Positions 6,001 to 8,922 of a stretch of 8,922 bases of DNA are shown piece by piece. The translations under genes and the position numbers were made by a program. The first letter of the stretch is position 1, and the number at the start of each line of letters is the position of its first letter. The notes beneath the pieces were generated by a model, which saw only the letters and a list, made by a program, of their open reading frames with translations, ran no database searches and was not told the origin of the DNA. The stretch is from Undibacterium sp. (lineage in GTDB: Bacteria > Pseudomonadota > Gammaproteobacteria > Burkholderiales > Burkholderiaceae_D): positions 1-8,922 of the forward strand of contig JAIELM010000482.1 in the NCBI GenBank assembly GCA_019752975.1, in the 5' to 3' direction.

Positions 6001-8922
6001 AGGAAGGTATTTTGTTCCATCATATGATGAGCGAACAAGGCGATCCGTATGTATTGAGTGGATTGATGCGTATTGACAGTCGCGCCATGGTTGAAGCTTT
6101 CATCGCCGCCTTGCAAAGTATTGTTGACCGACATGATGTGATGCGCACGGCGATTTTATGGCATGGGCTACCAATGCCAGTACAAGTGGTGTGTAGAAAA
6201 GCCGACTTACCAGTGACGTGGCTTACGCTCACACCCACATCCACAGTTGATACGCAGACGCAAATGCAAGCACTGTGTGCTCCGCATTTGCAGAGAATGG
6301 TGCTGACACAAGCGCCATTGCTGCGCTTACAGATAGGAGTGGAAGAACACACAGGACAGCATTTCGTGATGCTGCAATACCACCATATCATTTCCGATCA
6401 TGTAGGTTTGGAGATTATTCAAAAAGAAGTCGGTGCTTATCTGACCGGCCATGCTGGACTTTTGCCAGTGCCGACACCGTATCGCGAATTTGTGGCACAC
6501 GCCTTGCATCAAGCCAGAACGCAAAACAGCAAAGAATTTTTTACTGAGATGCTAGCGGATGTCGACGAGATGACAGCGCCGTTTAACCTACTCGATGTGC
6601 ATGGTGACGGCAGTCGGATTGTGGATCTGGTGGAAGAACTTCCAGCGGCATTGTCGAGCAAGATACGTGGCTTAGCACGCAGTCATCAAATTAATCCTGC
6701 GAGTTTATTTCATACTGCATGGGCACTGGTAGTCGCTGCGTGTAGCGGACGTAAGGACGTGGTTTTTGGTACCGTCTTGTCCGGTCGTTTGCAAGGGACA
6801 GTTGACGCTGAAAATATGCTAGGCATGTTCATTAATACGCTACCAATTCGAGTCAAACTGAGCGACACCAACTGCCTCGATTTAGTGCGACAGGTCGAGC
6901 GTTCACTGCGAGATTTACTCTCATACGAACAAGCGTCCTTAACTATGGCGCAATCATGTAGTGGCGTATCAGGCAGCCTGTTTAGCGCGATGATCAACTA
7001 TCGTCATTCAGCGGCAGATGGAAGCCATCAAGGTGAAACCGAATTGGCACGCCGTGGCATTACCATCATCAGTGCGCAAGAACGCACCAATTACCCGTTT
7101 AATTTATCAGTGGATGATTTGGGTCTAGGCTTTAGACTCGATGTGCAGATCGATGCCGCTGTCAGCGCAGCACGGGTACTGGGTTACGTGCAAACTGCTG
7201 TGGCGGCATTGGTGGATGGCTTGTTGTTGAATCAGGATACTCCCGAAGCAGCGGTCTCTCACATCAGGATTTTACCGGAGCAAGAACAGCGGCAGATTTT
7301 ACAAGACTGGAATGATACTGCGGTCGCTTATCCGGCAGAAAAATGTATTCACGAATTATTTGAAGCGCAGGTGCAACAGCGTCCCAACGCGATTGCTCTG
7401 GTCTTTGAAGAACAAGAACTTAGTTATGCCGAACTCAATCGACGAGCCAACCAACTAGCGCATTACTTAGTCAAGAATAAGGATGTCACACCGGATAGTC
7501 TAGTGGGAATATGCCTAGAGCGTTCGTTGGATATGGTGATAGCGATATTGGGTATATTAAAAGCTGGTGCGGCCTATGTACCACTGGATCCCGATTATCC
7601 GACAGCGCGTTTGGCGTATATGTTGGAAGACGCCCAATTGGCAACGGTGCTTACCCAAACAGAGGTACAAAGCAGAACGCCGATGCGTTCTGATCAAGCG
7701 GTGTGTGTCGATGATGAGGTTGTGCAAACGCAGTTGTTAGCGCAGCCGAACATGAATCTCCAAATCGTCGTCCTCAATTCCGCACATCTAGCGTATGTAA
7801 TCTACACCTCTGGTTCTACTGGCAATCCTAAGGGCGTGATGGTTGAGCATCGCTCGGTCGTTAATTTGCTCTGTAATATTCAAGGTTTAGATTTGGGTTC
7901 GCCTAGTAAGCACTGGGGCTGGTTGGCATCATATGCTTTTGATGCGTCTATTCAAGGTCTTTCGCAATTGGTGTTAGGGCAATCCTTAAGAATTATTCCT
8001 GACGCGAGTCGACGTGATCCCACACTGCTGCTCCCTGTGCTTGATAGTCTCGCGGTGATTGATTGCACACCAATGATCGTCGAGGCTTGGTTTGCTGCTG
8101 GATTAGCTGATCGTTTGCCTCATCTATTGATAGGTGGAGAAGCGATTAGCCAAAAATTATGGGACTTGCTTCTCGAATGGCAAGAAAAATATCATAAGAA
8201 AGCGATCAATGTGTATGGGCCAACGGAGTGTACTGTTGATTCGACTTCTTGTCTCATTGCTGGCCATTTTCCACATATTGGAAAACCCATGGGCAATATG
8301 CTCGCGTATGTCTTGAATGATGCTATGTCACCACGTGGCGTTGGCATTCGTGGGGAGTTATTTATTGGTGGTGTTGGATTGGCTCGAGGATATCTGCATC
8401 GACTTGATATGACGGCCGATAAATTTGTGGATAACCCATTTTATGATCAATCTAATCCTGCCAGTAGTGGGCGCTTATATAAAACGGGCGACCTAGCATG
8501 TTGGTTACCAGACGGTAATCTCGAATTTTTTGGACGTATTGATGATCAGGTTAAGATCCGCGGACATCGTATAGAACTCGGTGAAATCGAAGTGGCGTTG
8601 ATGGCACAAGGAGTAATTCAGGAAGCCGCGGTGTTGGCGCATGAGGGGTTTGAAGGTGACAAACGTCTAGTCGCTTATTTAGTCCCAAGTCCAGAAATTG
8701 CCCTTGACGAGACCTCTTTGCGTGAGGCTTTGTCGCGCAGTTTGCCAGACTATATGATACCGGCATATTTCATCGTACTAGAGGATTTGCCGTTGACTGC
8801 CAATGGCAAACTTGACCGAAAAGCCCTACCAAAGCCAGATCAATCGCAATTGCGAACAGAATATGTAGCACCAAGAACCGAGACGGAACGGCTCATATGT
8901 GAGATATGGCAAGAGGTCTTAG
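1..8922 (+). CDS. Non-ribosomal peptide synthetase, internal fragment (partial at both ends)
   Basis: One open frame, with codons starting at base 3, covers the window. It encodes at least 2,973 residues of a multimodular NRPS, a cytoplasmic assembly-line enzyme that activates amino acids as adenylates, loads them on phosphopantetheine arms and condenses them into a peptide. Visible domain order is C(partial)-A-T-C-A-T-dual C/E-A-T(partial). Repeated hallmark motifs fix the frame: three adenylation TSGSTG loops (1251, 4497, 7806), three YGPTE motifs (1662, 4920, 8214), two complete LGGHS carrier sites (2442, 5691) and two condensation HHxxxD sites (3048, 6381). Predicted incorporation is Gly, then Asn epimerized to D, then Gln. 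Start, stop and any loading or release domains lie outside the window. All catalytic motifs inside it look intact, so I infer a functional enzyme. The final bases 'ttag' are not a stop, because the frame reads tta followed by the first base of the next codon. The natural product is not identified. Confidence 0.97.
3..719 (+). other. Condensation domain C1, C-terminal half (partial)
   Basis: This is the end of a condensation domain that would join the upstream peptidyl chain to the glycine loaded by the next A-T pair. The window starts inside it. By alignment to C2, about 590 bases of the domain, including the HHxxxDG catalytic motif, lie upstream. Visible late motifs are the RYSNETDIVVGSPIANR segment (192-242), IGFFVNTLVLR (267-299), HQQVPFEQIVERLQ (375-416) and IAKYDLTLT (537-563). 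The domain ends near DILSDTERNQ (711). Residues 150-308 are almost identical in protein sequence to the same part of C2, which suggests the same ordinary L-to-L (or achiral donor) condensation subtype. The subtype cannot be proven without the N-terminal half. Confidence 0.93.
150..308 (+). repeat. Intragenic paralogous segment, C1 copy (pairs with 3390-3548)
   Basis: The 53 residues encoded here match the equivalent part of C2 at 50 positions, with no gap. The differences are Val/Leu, Ala/Ile and Gly/Pro. The offset is exactly 3,240 bases, the length of one module. At the DNA level many third positions, and a few Leu and Ala codons, differ, so this is an old or strongly constrained duplication and not a recent copy. 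Confidence 0.85.
801..2309 (+). other. Adenylation domain A1, predicted glycine-activating
   Basis: This ATP-dependent domain selects and adenylates the amino acid loaded on T1. Core motifs in order are LKAGAAYLPLDPDYP (1002), the phosphate loop TSGSTGQPKG (1251-1280), FDIHGLEL (1383), NLYGPTETT (1656), GELWIGG (1809), the hinge YKTGDLV (1938), [20 protein letters not shown] (1986) and NGKLDRKAL (2283). The specificity positions read D (1386), I (1389), L (1398), Q (1515), L (1584), G (1590), L (1659), I (1683), W (1686), K (2289). As remembered, this is a classical glycine code. The C-terminal subdomain has an extra loop (about 2142-2190, rich in Thr, Ser, Glu and Asp) that A2 and A3 lack. 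It sits before the hinge to NGKLDRK and is unlikely to affect selectivity. Length, about 500 residues, is normal. Confidence 0.93.
2355..2567 (+). other. Peptidyl carrier (thiolation) domain T1
   Basis: This carrier domain holds glycine, and then the peptidyl-glycine chain, on a 4'-phosphopantetheine arm. The domain runs from STAIEKILSALWQDVLG to a helix ending near LAELVLQ. The attachment site is the serine of LGGHSL, codon 2454-2456, in the context DNFFHLGGHSLSATRVV. The GGHSL form is typical of carriers followed by an ordinary condensation domain, which agrees with C2 downstream. A linker rich in Gln, Ser and Arg (about 2568-2648) separates it from C2. Confidence 0.95.
2649..3962 (+). other. 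Condensation domain C2 (ordinary L-type)
   Basis: This domain catalyses peptide bond formation between peptidyl-glycine on T1 and asparaginyl-T2. It is complete at about 438 residues. It begins with LLPSFTQQRLWLLDQIDGG (2649), the first core motif of LCL-like domains. It continues with RHESLRTCF (second core motif) and the catalytic HHIASDGWSMG, with the second His at 3051 and the Asp at 3063. Later come a YADYAQWQR motif, GFFVNTLVLR (about 3510), HQQVPFEQIVERLQP (3615) and IAKYDLTLT (3777). It has no N-terminal HH...GD signature, so it is not a dual epimerizing domain. That suits the achiral glycine donor. It is very close to C1 over the C-terminal half. Confidence 0.94.
3390..3548 (+). repeat. 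Intragenic paralogous segment, C2 copy (pairs with 150-308)
   Basis: This is the C2 partner of the C1 segment, covering LFMGLHAAFSVLLSRY to GFFVNTLVLRSDL. It is nearly identical in protein and clearly diverged in synonymous positions. C3 has no comparable match, because it belongs to a different condensation subtype. Confidence 0.85.
4041..5570 (+). other. Adenylation domain A2, predicted asparagine-activating
   Basis: This domain activates the second amino acid of the segment. Core motifs are LKAGAAYVPLDPDYP (4248), TSGSTGQPKG (4497-4526), LAFDATVTSLLGPL (4620), NEYGPTETVVG (4914), GELLIGG, YRTGDLVRW (5208), [20 protein letters not shown] (about 5262) and NGKLDRKAL (5532). Specificity residues are D (4629), A (4632), T (4641), K (4758), V (4836), G (4842), E (4917), V (4941), G (4944), K (5538). 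The T-K-x-G-E-V-G pattern matches the asparagine group, whose commonest form as remembered is D-L-T-K-x-G-E-V-G-K. The aspartate group instead has His at the seventh position. The Ala at the second position is a variant, so Asp is the main alternative. The text after TSGSTG (GAALPHRGVVNYLDYA) also resembles Asn domains. Confidence 0.9.
5607..5816 (+). other. Peptidyl carrier domain T2
   Basis: This carrier domain holds the asparaginyl and then peptidyl-asparaginyl intermediate. It runs from TAIEKNLCSIWQDILG to LADLAAALEQ. The phosphopantetheine serine is in LGGHSI at 5703-5705, context NFFQLGGHSILAVQLI. The site is GHSI rather than the GHSL of T1. The carrier feeds a dual epimerization/condensation domain, so this thioester-bound Asn should be the substrate for C-alpha epimerization. 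The Ser-to-Ser distance from T1 is 3,249 bases (1,083 residues), a standard C-A-T module length. Confidence 0.94.
5976..7277 (+). other. Dual epimerization/condensation domain C3
   Basis: Dual E/C domains both epimerize the upstream carrier-bound residue from L to D and condense it with the downstream aminoacyl carrier. Evidence here is the DIYPLAPLQEGILF start (5976) followed by HHMMSEQGD (6018-6044). That is the extra N-terminal HH(I/L)xxxxGD signature of dual domains, with Met in place of Ile/Leu. The central catalytic motif is HHIISDH (6381-6401), with the second His at 6384 and the Asp at 6396. The residue after Asp is His instead of Gly, which as remembered is common in this clade. Later motifs are MFINTLPIRV (6825), SYEQASL (about 6921) and NYPFNLSV (7089). 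The preceding linker (about 5847-5975: IPQDCQHITPDIL, then IPGGAANIQ) is the usual lead-in for this subtype. No separate E domain lies between T2 and C3, so this domain explains how a D-residue would arise. Confidence 0.92.
7356..8840 (+). other. Adenylation domain A3, predicted glutamine-activating
   Basis: This domain activates the third amino acid. Core motifs are LKAGAAYVPLDPDYP (about 7560), TSGSTGNPKG (7806-7835), AFDASIQGLSQ (7935), NVYGPTECTVD (8208), GELFIGG (8355), [29 protein letters not shown] (about 8535) and NGKLDRKAL (8802). Specificity residues are D (7941), A (7944), Q (7953), D (8061), L (8127), G (8133), V (8211), V (8235), D (8238), K (8808). The D-A-Q-D-L-G-V-V-D-K code is the one I know for glutamine, as in lichenysin-type synthetases. 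The DCTP context around the fourth code residue also fits. The hinge-to-C-terminal half has RGHRIELGE where A1 and A2 have RGFRIELGE. The C-A linker and the N-terminal part resemble A2 strongly. The core around the pocket differs. Confidence 0.94.
8862..8922 (+). other. Carrier domain T3, N-terminal fragment (cut by window end)
   Basis: The last residues, YVAPRTETERLICEIWQEVL, match the first helix of T1 and T2 (compare AIEKILSALWQDVLG and AIEKNLCSIWQDILG). In both complete carriers the phosphopantetheine serine lies 66 bases after the Trp codon. The Trp codon here is at 8907, so the serine is expected near base 8973, about 50 bases beyond the window. It would carry the glutaminyl intermediate. 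Confidence 0.9.

Noticed and set aside
6020..6391. 123-codon minus-strand open frame opposite C3
   Set aside because: It lies fully antisense to the dual condensation domain, whose motifs are intact on the plus strand. The translation is rich in Cys, Ser and Ile in a way typical of reverse-complemented coding sequence and shows no known domain.
6275..6547. 90-codon plus-strand open frame in another phase within C3
   Set aside because: It overlaps the HHIISDH catalytic region of the real frame. Out-of-frame shadow with no domain signal.
7861..8580. Possible AT-rich island in the A3 core suggesting recent transfer
   Set aside because: Hand counting gives about 45% GC, but the flanking lines at 7381-7500 are similar, so the boundary is not clean and the dip is not convincing.
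8919..8922. Possible stop codon at the end ('ttag')
   Set aside because: In the coding phase this reads tta plus one base. The tag is out of frame, and the carrier domain is clearly unfinished.
1..8922. CRISPR array, tRNA/rRNA, insertion sequence or defence system
   Set aside because: No short direct-repeat array, RNA gene, transposase motif or terminal inverted repeat was seen. The full length is accounted for by NRPS coding sequence.

Overview
The whole window lies inside one gene. A single plus-strand reading frame (codons starting at base 3, 2,973 codons to base 8921) runs from edge to edge with no in-frame stop and no frameshift that I could find. It encodes the middle of a very large modular non-ribosomal peptide synthetase (NRPS). 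Neither the start nor the stop codon is in the window, so there is no promoter, ribosome binding site, terminator, RNA gene or intergenic space to describe.

The domain layout is: end of a condensation domain (C1, 3-719), adenylation A1 (801-2309), carrier T1 (2355-2567), condensation C2 (2649-3962), A2 (4041-5570), T2 (5607-5816), a third condensation domain of the dual epimerization/condensation type (C3, 5976-7277), A3 (7356-8840), and the first residues of a third carrier domain (8862-8921). This is two and a half extension modules in the order C-A-T. No methyltransferase, oxidase, ketosynthase, stand-alone epimerization or thioesterase domain is present.

The ten-residue specificity codes of the adenylation domains, read by hand against the GrsA positions, are D-I-L-Q-L-G-L-I-W-K (A1, glycine), D-A-T-K-V-G-E-V-G-K (A2, most likely asparagine) and D-A-Q-D-L-G-V-V-D-K (A3, glutamine). 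C3 carries the extra N-terminal HH...GD motif of dual E/C domains, so asparagine is predicted to be turned to the D form before it is joined to glutamine. The segment would therefore add -Gly-D-Asn-Gln- to a growing peptide. The residues before and after, any acyl cap and the release mechanism lie outside the window.

The organism is probably a member of the Pseudomonadota, in the beta or gamma group. The support is the dual E/C domain with its typical preceding linker (ITPDIL...IPGGAANIQDIYPLAPLQEG, split here), the general sequence style and a base composition near 50% GC. This placement is inference from remembered family patterns. The exact product is not recognised.
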